Below, in pieces: positions 1 to 7,242 of a stretch of DNA of 35,369 nt; positions within the stretch are counted from its first letter, which is position 1; every line of letters starts with the position of its first letter. The position numbers were made by a program, and so were the translations under genes. Source of the DNA: an uncultured Clostridium sp. (GTDB lineage: Bacteria > Bacillota > Clostridia > TANB77 > CAG-508); NCBI GenBank assembly GCA_900553405.1, contig USDF01000012.1:1-35369 (forward strand), read 5' to 3'. The notes beneath the pieces were generated by a model. It was not told the DNA's origin. It made no database searches and saw nothing but the letters and a program-made list of their open reading frames with translations.

Positions 1-703
1 GGTCATTTCCATCATAATTTCCTGTATATGCATCTGCACTTAATGTTATTGTTCCATTTTCTACTGTTGCTGTATATGTTGCTCTTCCTTGTGCATATTC
101 CCCGTTTGCTGCTGATGTTACTATTATTTTTACTGTTCCTGCCATATTCTGTGGCTCTACTGTTACCGTTGTTCCACTTATACTTGCTTTTGCTATATTT
201 TCATTTTCTGACTTTACAGATAACTCTCCTCCTGATATGTTTTTTACTACTTCAAATGTTCCTGTTGTTGGATACACATATGTTCCACTTGTTGGTGATA
301 TTTCTAATCCTACTGTTTTTCCTACTTCTCCTTGATATATTATCTTTACATTTCCATTCTTCTCATCTATTGCTATAAATCTATATTTTCCACCTATTAT
401 TATTTCTGCATTGTCATTATCTATTCTTTTTACGTCATCTACTTCATATTTTTCTTTTACTTTATCTAATTCTTCTAAATAATCATCTAAATTTACACTA
501 TACTTTTTTAGTTGTACTGGTCCCTTTACTAACTCTAGTTTTTCTTGTGCTGATGCTACACTTGTTACTGTTTTTGCTTCTTTGGCTTTTTCTGTTATTC
601 CATTATCTCCCAATACTAAATATAAACTTATTCCTGCTAATATTATTAATACTATTATTGTTAATACTAGGCTTATTAAGGTTATTCCTTTATTTTGTTT
701 CAT
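1..703 (-). CDS. Prepilin-like surface protein, C-terminus beyond window
   Basis: The frame is open from an ATG at 701-703 to the window edge, giving 234 visible residues. The start MKQNKGITLISLVLTII is a type IV prepilin-like leader: a short charged leader ending in Gly, then a hydrophobic stretch over residues 7-31. Cleavage by a prepilin peptidase would be expected after KG, but the usual Glu at mature position 5 is not seen. Residues 35-125 look helical and charged. Residues 130-225 are rich in Thr, Val and Gly and resemble a bacterial Ig-like fold. The ribosome binding site AGAGAGG lies 9-10 bases upstream. Many Clostridia carry secreted proteins with this leader and variable Ig-like C-termini, whose role is unknown. 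No pilus assembly gene is visible nearby. Confidence 0.8.
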   Translation of the reverse strand, partial: MKQNKGITLISLVLTIIVLIILAGISLYLVLGDNGITEKAKEAKTVTSVASAQEKLELVKGPVQLKKYSVNLDDYLEELDKVKEKYEVDDVKRIDNDNAEIIIGGKYRFIAIDEKNGNVKIIYQGEVGKTVGLEISPTSGTYVYPTTGTFEVVKNISGGELSVKSENENIAKASISGTTVTVEPQNMAGTVKIIVTSAANGEYAQGRATYTATVENGTITLSADAYTGNYDGND

Positions 704-807
704 TAGTTTTTTACCTCTCTTTTAGTTTTTTCTTTATTAAATATTTAATGTTGGACTTTCTCATACATCCAACCTTATTTTATCTTTTCTTTATGCTTAT
801 TATTTTT

Positions 808-948
808 CTAATCTAAAGTCATATGCATTTCATATCTTTCTGTTATTGTTGTTTCTATATCTATTGCTCCTCCGTTTTCTGTTTCTGTTATCATTGCTGG
901 GATTCTTCCTATTTCATTTCCTCCTTTTTCACTTTTTACATTATGAAC
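808..948 (-). pseudogene. Possible C-terminal gene remnant
   Basis: This minus-strand frame reads about 46 codons to a TAG at 808-810. Its last 40 residues have coding-like composition (for example GRIPAMITETENGG and ITERYEMHMTLD). No ATG with a good ribosome binding site opens it, and the frame runs upstream into AT-rich sequence until a stop near 1035. It lies upstream of the prepilin-like gene on the same strand, so it may be the tail of a decayed gene of the same operon. It was not recognised as any family and could be chance. Confidence 0.25.
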
Positions 949-1153
949 GTTTTTTTTATTTATTCGTATGCTTTGCCATACATTATGTTTATAAGTTGTT
1001 ACTTTATTTTTACTAATTTTACTAATAAATTTTTATTACGTCAATAAGTTATTAATTTTTTATCAACTTTTATTTTGTATTATTTTTTCTTTTCACTAGT
1101 ATTTTTTAATATTATTTGGTATACTAATAAAAAAAATGAAAAGGAGATTTGAT
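949..1153. other. AT-rich intergenic region upstream of deoD
   Basis: No convincing gene is seen here. A TATACT hexamer at 1120-1125, about 30 bases before the deoD start, could serve as a -10 box, but no good -35 box lies 16-18 bases before it. An AAGGAGA ribosome binding site at 1141-1147 decides the deoD start. Confidence 0.4.
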
Positions 1154-1873
1154 ATGACACCTCATAACGAAGCTAAAAAAGAAGATATTGCAAATATTGT
1201 TATCATGCCTGGAGATCCACTTCGTGCAAAATATATTGCTGAAAATTTTCTAGAAGATTATTCTTTAGTAAATTCAGTAAGGGGAATGTATGCATATACT
1301 GGATATTATAAAGGAAAAAGATTAACTGTAATGGCTCATGGTATGGGAATGCCAAGTGTTGGTATTTACACTTATGAACTTTTTAAAATTTATGATGTTG
1401 AAGCTATTATCAGAATTGGTTCTTGTGGAGGATATACTAAAGATTTAAATTTGTTTGATATTATACTTTCTGAAAATTGTTTTTCTGAAGGAAATTATGC
1501 CTTAACTTTAAATAATGATAATTGTCATTTAGTTTCTGCAAGCAAAGAATTAAATGATGTTATAGAATCTACAGCAAATAGTATTGATGTTAAAGTTCAC
1601 AAAGGTAATACAGTTTGTACAGATTGTTTTGATTTATATATGACTGATGTAAATAAATTTTTAGAAAGAATTCCTAAAGATTTCAACCCACTTGGTGCAG
1701 AAATGGAAGCTTTTGCTTTATTCTATAACGCAAAACTATTAAACAAAAAAGCTGCATGTTTAATGAGTGTTGTTGATTCAAAATATATTGATAAAGTTGC
1801 TACCACTGAGGAAAGACAAACTGGACTTAATAATATGATTAAGCTTAGCTTAGAAAGTGCATTAAAAATTTAA
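1154..1873 (+). CDS. deoD: Purine-nucleoside phosphorylase, DeoD type
   Basis: This cytosolic enzyme splits purine (deoxy)nucleosides with phosphate into free base and (deoxy)ribose-1-phosphate in purine salvage. The start at 1154 is chosen because AAGGAGA sits 6 bases upstream. An in-frame ATG at 1136 lies before that site. The resulting 239 residues equal the usual DeoD length. Family signatures seen are PGDPLRA near the N-terminus (phosphate-binding loop), RIGSCGG, GAEMEAFALF (nucleoside-binding Met-Glu) and VVDSKY, whose Asp matches the catalytic Asp of the SDH motif in the E. coli enzyme. It stands alone and converges with greA. The N-type hexameric family is clear. Substrate range cannot be read from the sequence. 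Confidence 0.95.
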   Translation: MTPHNEAKKEDIANIVIMPGDPLRAKYIAENFLEDYSLVNSVRGMYAYTGYYKGKRLTVMAHGMGMPSVGIYTYELFKIYDVEAIIRIGSCGGYTKDLNLFDIILSENCFSEGNYALTLNNDNCHLVSASKELNDVIESTANSIDVKVHKGNTVCTDCFDLYMTDVNKFLERIPKDFNPLGAEMEAFALFYNAKLLNKKAACLMSVVDSKYIDKVATTEERQTGLNNMIKLSLESALKI

Positions 1874-1878
1874 AAGTT

Positions 1879-1921
1879 ACCAAAAGCGACGTTTCCTGAA
1901 AGTTAATCTGTCCCTTTTGGT
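1879..1921. repeat. Inverted repeat of the CCAAAAG...CTTTTGG family, copy 1
   Basis: Arms ACCAAAAG (1879-1886) and CTTTTGGT (1914-1921) enclose a spacer containing CGACGTTTCCTGAAA and ATCTGTCCC. Similar words occur at 5281-5360 and 7195-7220. The element lies just after deoD and may help end transcription, although no T-run follows it directly. Confidence 0.6.
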
Positions 1922-1937
1922 TTAAACTTATGAAAAA

Positions 1938-1990
1938 GCGAGCCTAAGATTTTCTATCAAATGTAAATTTTAAGAAAATCTTAGGCTCGC
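1938..1990. repeat. 53-nt palindromic element, copy 1 (between convergent genes)
   Basis: Two 18-base arms starting GCGAGCCTAAGATTTTCT pair perfectly around a 17-base loop. The element sits between the convergent ends of deoD and greA and probably works as a two-way terminator: on the plus strand AATATTTTTAATT follows. A near-identical sequence occurs at 35323-35369, so this is a dispersed element and not a gene-specific terminator. Confidence 0.85.
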
Positions 1991-2004
1991 AATATTTTTA
2001 ATTA

Positions 2005-2484
2005 TTATTTTGTTATTGATAATACTTTATATTTTATAATTCCTGCTGGTGCATTTACTTCTACTATTTGATTCTTTTTTGCACCTAATAGTGCAGCACC
2101 TATTGGAGATTCATTTGATATTTTATTTTGAGATAAGTCAACTTCTGTTGAGCCTACTATTGTGTAAGTCTCTTCTTCTTCAAATTCCATATCAAATACT
2201 TTTACAACATTTCCTACTTGTACTGTCTTTGTATCTATTTCAGATTCATCTATAATTTTTGCATAACGAATTTTGTTCTCTAGGTCTGCGATTTTAGCTT
2301 CGTTTTCAGCTTGAGCTGTTTTTGCTTCATCATATTCTGAATTTTCAGATAAGTCACCAAAACCTAAAGCTACTTTTATTCTTTCTGCAACTTCTGCTCT
2401 TTTTTCTGTTCTTAAATATTCTAATTCTTTTTCTAATTTTTCATAACCTTCTTGTGTTAATAATACTTCCTTGTTCTCCTCCAT
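2005..2484 (-). CDS. greA: Transcription elongation factor GreA
   Basis: GreA enters the secondary channel of RNA polymerase and stimulates cleavage of backtracked transcripts. The 159-residue length is typical. Residues 8-78 form the N-terminal coiled coil with the tip motif GDLSENSEYDEAK, whose Asp and Glu are the residues needed for cleavage. The C-terminal globular half carries the expected SPIGAALLGAKKNQIVEV segment. An AAGGAGG ribosome binding site lies 6-7 bases before the ATG. The gene has its own promoter inside the 3' end of the upstream gene on the same strand, and its message would end in the palindrome at 1938-1990. Confidence 0.97.
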   Translation of the reverse strand: MEENKEVLLTQEGYEKLEKELEYLRTEKRAEVAERIKVALGFGDLSENSEYDEAKTAQAENEAKIADLENKIRYAKIIDESEIDTKTVQVGNVVKVFDMEFEEEETYTIVGSTEVDLSQNKISNESPIGAALLGAKKNQIVEVNAPAGIIKYKVLSITK

Positions 2485-2521
2485 AACAATTCCTCCTTGT
2501 TTAAAATAAGATTGCCCTATT

Positions 2522-2550
2522 ATATTAATCTACATTTTCGAATTTGTCAA
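2522..2550 (-). promoter_or_regulatory. Predicted sigma-A promoter of greA
   Basis: On the minus strand TTGACA (2545-2550) and TAATAT (2522-2527) are 17 bases apart. The -35 box lies inside the last codons of the upstream gene, so greA can be transcribed on its own. Confidence 0.75.
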
Positions 2551-3450
2551 TATTTTTTGCATATTTATTACTTCTTTTTGATTAAGTTCACCATTGTTTC
2601 CGTATAATTTATTTACTTTTATCTTTGCATTTCTTTTTTCTGTTTCAGTTAATGTTTGATATATTTCTACACTTTTAAAATTGCTTATTATATTACTCTT
2701 TTCTAAAATATCGCTAATTTCATTTTTTTCTAAGTTTATATCAATATTATCTATAATGGTTCCCTCAAAACCTTTTAAATTAATTAACTTTTCTTTAGAT
2801 AAATTGATTATTATACTATTTCTAAAAAGTTGATAAGTATTTATTTCATCTTTTGAAAGATTTAAATTAATTATTATTTTAGCTTTTTTTAAACTTTTCT
2901 TTTTGTTATTTGCAATATTTAGTATAATTCCTTTTTCTTCTAAAATTGCCTCTAATGTTCTATATTTTTCTATATTTTTTGTTATAATATTCATTGTTTT
3001 TGCTTTTACAGCTAATTTTTTTATTATACTAGTGCTACTTTCATTATAACTATTTGTTAATATGTAAATATCTTGTAGTTCTATAGGATTATTGCCTAAT
3101 GTATAACTTAATATATTTTCTACTAGTTCTGGCATTGCATCTTTTCCATCTACAATTTTTATATTATATAATTCATCTTTGTATTTTTTTATCTTGTCTT
3201 CTAAAATAGCTTGTACCTTTTGTGTTTTAGTTTTTTCTTTTTCTATTTTATTTCTTATTTTTTTATATGCTGTTCTTTTATTTATATTTGGTATTAAATA
3301 TATTTTATTGTTTTCATTAAATTCCTTTACTATAATTTTGTTGAATTTTGTATGAAATAACATTATAGTTTTCTTTATCCATTTAGGATAACTTGTATAC
3401 ATTTCTATAGTGTCTTTTTCTTCTAATTCTTTTATATATATATTTATCAA
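2530..3450 (-). CDS. Hypothetical protein, 306 residues
   Basis: No family was recognised. The start is put at TTG (3448-3450) because the sequence AAGAAGGTGAT just upstream is a near-perfect ribosome binding site; an in-frame GTG at 3457-3459 lies within that site. The protein has no signal peptide or membrane segment. Residues 60-95 are a Lys/Glu-rich, probably coiled-coil stretch. Residues 100-250 alternate hydrophobic strands and helices (KIVDGKDAMPELVENILSY, DIYILTNSY, AKIIINLNL, SIIINLSKEKLINLKGFEG), which suggests a Rossmann-like alpha/beta fold. It follows the GH18 gene in the same direction across a hairpin that contains its ribosome binding site, and it is followed by greA. A regulatory or sporulation role is possible, but nothing in the sequence proves one. 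Confidence 0.7.
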   Translation of the reverse strand: MINIYIKELEEKDTIEMYTSYPKWIKKTIMLFHTKFNKIIVKEFNENNKIYLIPNINKRTAYKKIRNKIEKEKTKTQKVQAILEDKIKKYKDELYNIKIVDGKDAMPELVENILSYTLGNNPIELQDIYILTNSYNESSTSIIKKLAVKAKTMNIITKNIEKYRTLEAILEEKGIILNIANNKKKSLKKAKIIINLNLSKDEINTYQLFRNSIIINLSKEKLINLKGFEGTIIDNIDINLEKNEISDILEKSNIISNFKSVEIYQTLTETEKRNAKIKVNKLYGNNGELNQKEVINMQKILTNSKM

Positions 3451-3499
3451 AAAAATCACCTTCTTATAATTTTTTAAATTATATGTTGGTGATTTTTTT
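3449..3499 (-). terminator. Hairpin-terminator containing the next gene's ribosome binding site
   Basis: Arms of 12 bases (3449-3460 and 3488-3499, core ATCACC/GGTGAT) and an inner stem ATAATTT/AAATTAT form a long hairpin. On the minus-strand RNA the 3' arm ends GGTGATTTTTTT, as in an intrinsic terminator after the GH18 gene. The same arm holds the AAGGTGAT ribosome binding site of the following gene, and the T-run leads straight into its TTG start. Confidence 0.75.
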
Positions 3500-3505
3500 A
3501 TATTC

Positions 3506-5176
3506 CTATTTATTTATTTCTTTTTCAATTAAGTCCCATAGTCCTTCTTTTTCCATATCCTTTTGCCAGTAAGCTGCACCTGCTAATTTGTAATTATGCA
3601 TTAAGTTAAATTTTGCTTCAATAGATTTTTCATCTTCTATCCACATTTTATAACTTGTTCCATTCTTTTGATATTCTACATAGTATTGTTTTAAGTTTTC
3701 ATCCCATTGTCTATTTGCATCAGATGGTACTGTAGAATCTATATATTTCATAGAAATTACATTGCTTTTTACTCCATCAGAAGTATCTCTCCATGCTCTT
3801 GTGTAGAATGGCATACCTAAAATTATTTTTTCAGCATTTACTCCCTCTTGACCTAGGAATTTTTTAATATTAACTTCTACCCAATCTGCTCCTGCCGTAG
3901 TTCCTGCAGATGTAGATGATATTCCATATTGATCATATGCCATAAATATTATATAGTCTGCTACTTTTCCAATTTTATTTCTATTGTAACATAGTGACCA
4001 GTCTGGACTTCCATCTGGTGCTGTAACATCTACGGAAAGTACTTTTCCGTATTCCTTAAGTCTTGGTGAAAGTTCTATTATAAATCTTGAAAATACATCT
4101 TTATCACTTTCGTTCATATATTCAAAATCTATATTAATTCCATCTAAATTATATGATATTGCCATAGTAACAATTTTATTTATTAATTCTGCTCTTTTAT
4201 TATAATCATTTAGAACTTCTGATGTAGCATTTTTATATGAATTGTTAGAAACAATTGCCCAAACCTTATAATCATTATCATGTGCCCAGTCTACATATCT
4301 TTTGCCTGCATCTCCAATATTTATATTTAGTTCTCCAGATTTTTCTAAATTTGCAAATGCAGGAGAAACTACATTTACACCATTTATTTTTGTTCCTTGT
4401 CTATTAGGTGCTGAAGCATATTCTGAATAATAATCCCAAACCAAACTTACTTTACCTTCAATTTGTTTTTTAGTTTCAATTTGTTCTCTTACATTATAAA
4501 TATTAGTTATATCTTTAGTATAACCTATTTTTCCTAGTTTTGTTCTTATTTTGTACCAACCATTCTCTTCATTTTCAATTACAATTACGCTATCTCCTTT
4601 TTTAACTTTGTCTATTGTTTTTGAAAATATTGTTGGTTTATATTTAACATTTATATCTTTACTTGCATTTGCTTTTTTCTGTTCTCTATCTAAAGAATCA
4701 ATTGTTAAAATATTGCTTTCTTGATTATATTTTATTTCAACATTATAAATATCATTCATTTCTGAAAAAGGCAAATAAAATTCATTATCTTTCTTTATTG
4801 CACTTCCATAAATCTTAACATTTGATCCATTAACAATTATTTCTTTTTTATTTAAAGGTAATACTGCTAATTTTGTTTCAGAAGATGTTATTATTTGGTC
4901 ATATACATTATCATAATAAATATCTTCATCAAAGAAATTTGCAATATCTTTTGTTGCAATGTACACAATGTCTTTCTCATCCACAAATGCATTAAATTTC
5001 ATGCTTGTAGTTACATCATTATTATTGATAATAACATTCATTTTATCTTTTATTTCTTTTCTAATATAGTTAGGTGCTAAGTTAATTACAATAGCTATAA
5101 TTCCTATAAAAATAGCTATTACAAGTATTTTTAATAATATATTAGATTTTTGTTTTCCTTCTTTTTTTGTTTCCAT
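3506..5176 (-). CDS. Membrane-anchored GH18 family glycoside hydrolase with SH3 domain
   Basis: The 556-residue protein begins with a basic segment and one hydrophobic helix (about 14-33), which acts as a signal anchor. Residues 37-155 resemble the copper amine oxidase N-terminal-like domain often found in clostridial wall proteins. Residues 170-230 form a bacterial SH3 domain (VKYKPTIFSKTIDKVKKGD, WYKIRTKLGKIGY). Residues 240-556 are a GH18 barrel with the active-site motif DGINIDFE, Glu352 being the expected acid/base. The GH18 family includes chitinases and the spore cortex/peptidoglycan hydrolases YaaH and SleL, which are the closest functional guess here. A GGGGAG ribosome binding site precedes the ATG. 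The substrate is unproved; a cell-wall role is inferred from the domain set. Confidence 0.88.
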   Translation of the reverse strand: METKKEGKQKSNILLKILVIAIFIGIIAIVINLAPNYIRKEIKDKMNVIINNNDVTTSMKFNAFVDEKDIVYIATKDIANFFDEDIYYDNVYDQIITSSETKLAVLPLNKKEIIVNGSNVKIYGSAIKKDNEFYLPFSEMNDIYNVEIKYNQESNILTIDSLDREQKKANASKDINVKYKPTIFSKTIDKVKKGDSVIVIENEENGWYKIRTKLGKIGYTKDITNIYNVREQIETKKQIEGKVSLVWDYYSEYASAPNRQGTKINGVNVVSPAFANLEKSGELNINIGDAGKRYVDWAHDNDYKVWAIVSNNSYKNATSEVLNDYNKRAELINKIVTMAISYNLDGINIDFEYMNESDKDVFSRFIIELSPRLKEYGKVLSVDVTAPDGSPDWSLCYNRNKIGKVADYIIFMAYDQYGISSTSAGTTAGADWVEVNIKKFLGQEGVNAEKIILGMPFYTRAWRDTSDGVKSNVISMKYIDSTVPSDANRQWDENLKQYYVEYQKNGTSYKMWIEDEKSIEAKFNLMHNYKLAGAAYWQKDMEKEGLWDLIEKEINK

Positions 5177-5214
5177 ATTTACTCCCCATTTTTTCTTTTT
5201 TAATATACATATCT

Positions 5215-5243
5215 ATATTATATTATCTTTTTTTACTTTTCAA
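5215..5243 (-). promoter_or_regulatory. Predicted promoter of the GH18 gene
   Basis: On the minus strand TTGAAA (5238-5243) and TAATAT (5215-5220) are separated by 17 bases, about 40 bases before the start codon. Confidence 0.6.
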
Positions 5244-5280
5244 GTTTTTTTCACTTATTTTTCGATTTATTTTTTTACCA

Positions 5281-5360
5281 TTGGGGACGTTTCCAAAAGG
5301 TGTATCTGTCCCTTTTGGTAATTTTATTTCTTTTTTCTCCCTATTTCAGGAAACATCCTT
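5281..5360. repeat. CCAAAAGG...CCTTTTGG repeat family, copy 2
   Basis: Inner arms CCAAAAGG (5293-5300) and CCTTTTGG (5311-5318) flank GTATCTGTCC-type sequence. Outer words GGACGTTTCC (5284-5293) and GGAAACATCC (5350-5359) also pair. The words GACGTTTCC, ATCTGTCCC and TTTCAGGAAAC (inverted) recur in copy 1 at 1879. It lies between the divergent GH18 and dodecin genes, so it is not positioned as a terminator of either. Confidence 0.55.
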
Positions 5361-5444
5361 ATTGCGTCAAAAATATTTGTATATTTTTCAAATTTTAGGA
5401 AATTATATGAAAAGAAAAAAATGAATGAAAGGATTGATATAAAA

Positions 5445-5651
5445 ATGGAAAAACATCTTCATGTAACAGGCGTATCTACTGTGTCTTGGAAAGATGCAAT
5501 AGTACAAACAGTAGCTGAGGCTTCTAAAACAATTGATTATTTAACTAGTGTTAAGATTTTAGAACAAACAGCTAAAATTAATGGTAAGAAAATAGCTGAA
5601 TACTATGTTGAGTTAGATTTAGCTTTTACTATTGATCGTGATAGAGATTAA
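5445..5651 (+). CDS. Dodecin family flavin-binding protein
   Basis: Dodecins are small proteins of about 65-75 residues that form hollow dodecamers binding flavins such as FMN or riboflavin for storage or protection. The start at 5445 gives 68 residues (an in-frame ATG at 5421 lies before the AAAGGA ribosome binding site, which here stands 11-12 bases before ATG as in the next two genes). The pattern VTGVSTVSWKDAIVQTVAEA followed by SKTI and the strand AEYYVELDLAFTI matches the beta-alpha-beta-beta dodecin fold. The gene lies 23 bases before spoVAC and looks co-transcribed with the spoVA genes, which suggests expression in the forespore. Confidence 0.85.
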   Translation: MEKHLHVTGVSTVSWKDAIVQTVAEASKTIDYLTSVKILEQTAKINGKKIAEYYVELDLAFTIDRDRD

Positions 5652-5674
5652 TAAAAGAAAGGATAGTGATATAT

Positions 5675-6118
5675 ATGAATCCTATTGAAACTCCTGAAGA
5701 ATATAATAAATATGTTGAAAAGAAATCTCCTAATTCACCTATTTTAAAGAATTGCTTTAATGCATTTTGGGTAGGTGGCCTTATTTGTTCTATTGGACAA
5801 ATAATTTTTGATTTTTGCAAATTTAAAGGAATGGATGTAGCTAATTCAAATACTGTTGTATCTATCGTTTTAATTGGAATTTCAGCATTTTTAACTGGAC
5901 TTAATATTTTTAATAAAATAGGTAAATTTGCAGGTGCAGGCTCTCTTGTACCTATTACAGGTTTTGCTAATTCTATTGTTTCACCTGCTATAGAATATAA
6001 ATCTGAAGGATATGTTATGGGTGTTGGTGGAAAAATGTTCACAGTAGCAGGACCAGTTTTAGTATTCGGTATTTCAACAGCAGTTATAGTTGGAATTATT
6101 GCTACTTTATTTCAATAA
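5675..6118 (+). CDS. spoVAC: Stage V sporulation protein AC
   Basis: SpoVAC is an inner forespore-membrane protein of the SpoVA complex that moves dipicolinic acid (DPA) into the developing spore and releases it in germination; in Bacillus it behaves as a mechanosensitive channel. The 147-residue protein has four or so hydrophobic segments, with the conserved stretches FNAFWVGGLICSIGQ and GAGSLVPITGFANSIVSPAIE. The start is set at 5675 by AAAGGA upstream. A GTG nine bases earlier is less likely. It is followed after 69 bases by spoVAD. Confidence 0.95.
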   Translation: MNPIETPEEYNKYVEKKSPNSPILKNCFNAFWVGGLICSIGQIIFDFCKFKGMDVANSNTVVSIVLIGISAFLTGLNIFNKIGKFAGAGSLVPITGFANSIVSPAIEYKSEGYVMGVGGKMFTVAGPVLVFGISTAVIVGIIATLFQ

Positions 6119-6187
6119 ATTTTACTATTTTATAAAAATGTTTTTATTTAACATTTTGTAGAAATACACAGAAAGGATGATAATTTT

Positions 6188-7192
6188 ATGAATAAAATTG
6201 GAAAGCAAACTATTCGTTTTGATGCTCCACCAACTATTGTTGAAACAGCTTCAATTGTAGGTCCTAAAGAAGCTCAAGGTCCTATGGCTGGATATTTTGA
6301 CAAATGTTTAGATGACGAATTCTGGGGTGAAAAAACTTGGGAAAAAGCTGAAAGCAAAATTATAAAAGAAACTGTTAATATGGCTATTTCAAAATCACAA
6401 ATTCCTAGTAGTCAAATTGATTTTTGTTTTGCAGGAGATTTATTAAATCAATGTATTTCTTCTAGCTTCGGATTACGAGAATTAAATATTCCATTCTTTG
6501 GAGTCTTTGGTGCTTGTTCTACTTTTGTTGAAAGTATGTGTTTAGGTAGTGTTTTTATAGATAGCAAGGCTGCCACAAACGTTTTGTGTGCTACATCTAG
6601 TCACTTTTGTAGTGCTGAAAAACAATTTAGATTTCCTTTAGAATTAGGGAATCAAAGACCTCCTACTTCGCAATGGACAGTAACTGGTTCAGGCGCTGCT
6701 GTTTTATCTGCTAACGGAAATGGACCTTTCATAACACATATTACCCCTGGTAAAATTGTAGACATGGGAATAAAAGATGCAAATAATATGGGCGCTGCAA
6801 TGGCCCCTGCCGCTTTTGATACACTAATTACTCATCTCGAAGACACAGGCAGAAAGCCAAGTTACTATGATGCAATTATTACAGGTGACTTAGGTCATAT
6901 TGGAAAAGAAATAGTACAAGACTTATGTAAAAACAAAGGTTATAATATAAATGGAAATTATGATGATTGTGGAGTATTAATTTTTGACAAATCAAAACAA
7001 GATACTCATAGTGGTGGTAGTGGATGTGCATGCATAGGTACTGTATTTTCTGGTTACTTTTTTAAACAATTACGTGATAAAAAAATAAATAAAATTTTAT
7101 TAATTGCTACTGGTGCCCTTACAAATTCTACTTCTGCACAACAAGGTGAATCTATTCCAGGAATTGCACATGCAATAGCAATTGAAAATTAA
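6188..7192 (+). CDS. spoVAD: Stage V sporulation protein AD
   Basis: SpoVAD is the soluble, membrane-associated SpoVA subunit that binds DPA and is needed for its uptake into the forespore. It has a thiolase-like fold. The 334 residues match the usual length of about 335-340. Recognisable blocks are GPKEAQGPMAGYFD, FGVFGACSTFVES (the region equivalent to the thiolase nucleophile), SAEKQFRFPLE, GSGAAVL and GGSGCACIGTVFSG. An AGAAAGGATGAT ribosome binding site precedes the ATG. It is the middle gene of the spoVAC-spoVAD-spoVAE group, the usual three-gene set in Clostridia. Confidence 0.97.
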   Translation: MNKIGKQTIRFDAPPTIVETASIVGPKEAQGPMAGYFDKCLDDEFWGEKTWEKAESKIIKETVNMAISKSQIPSSQIDFCFAGDLLNQCISSSFGLRELNIPFFGVFGACSTFVESMCLGSVFIDSKAATNVLCATSSHFCSAEKQFRFPLELGNQRPPTSQWTVTGSGAAVLSANGNGPFITHITPGKIVDMGIKDANNMGAAMAPAAFDTLITHLEDTGRKPSYYDAIITGDLGHIGKEIVQDLCKNKGYNINGNYDDCGVLIFDKSKQDTHSGGSGCACIGTVFSGYFFKQLRDKKINKILLIATGALTNSTSAQQGESIPGIAHAIAIEN

Positions 7193-7194
7193 TA

Positions 7195-7220
7195 CCAAAA
7201 GTGACAGACCTACCTTTTGG
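7195..7220. repeat. CCAAAAG...CTTTTGG repeat family, copy 3 (between spoVAD and spoVAE)
   Basis: Arms CCAAAAG (7195-7201) and CTTTTGG (7214-7220) surround TGACAGACCTAC. The left half nearly matches the inverted ATCTGTCCCTTTTGG word of copies 1 and 2. It lies inside the operon, where a short hairpin could adjust relative expression or message stability. Confidence 0.55.
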
Positions 7221-7242
7221 AGCTTTTTAGAAAGGAGTTTTT

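Noticed and set aside
28..1047. Leu/Phe-rich plus-strand reading frames
   Set aside because: They are the mirror of the minus-strand prepilin-like gene and AT-rich DNA; they lack ribosome binding sites and have low-complexity composition.
5629..6042. Minus-strand frame antisense to spoVAC
   Set aside because: It is the shadow of spoVAC, whose family and ribosome binding site are clear.
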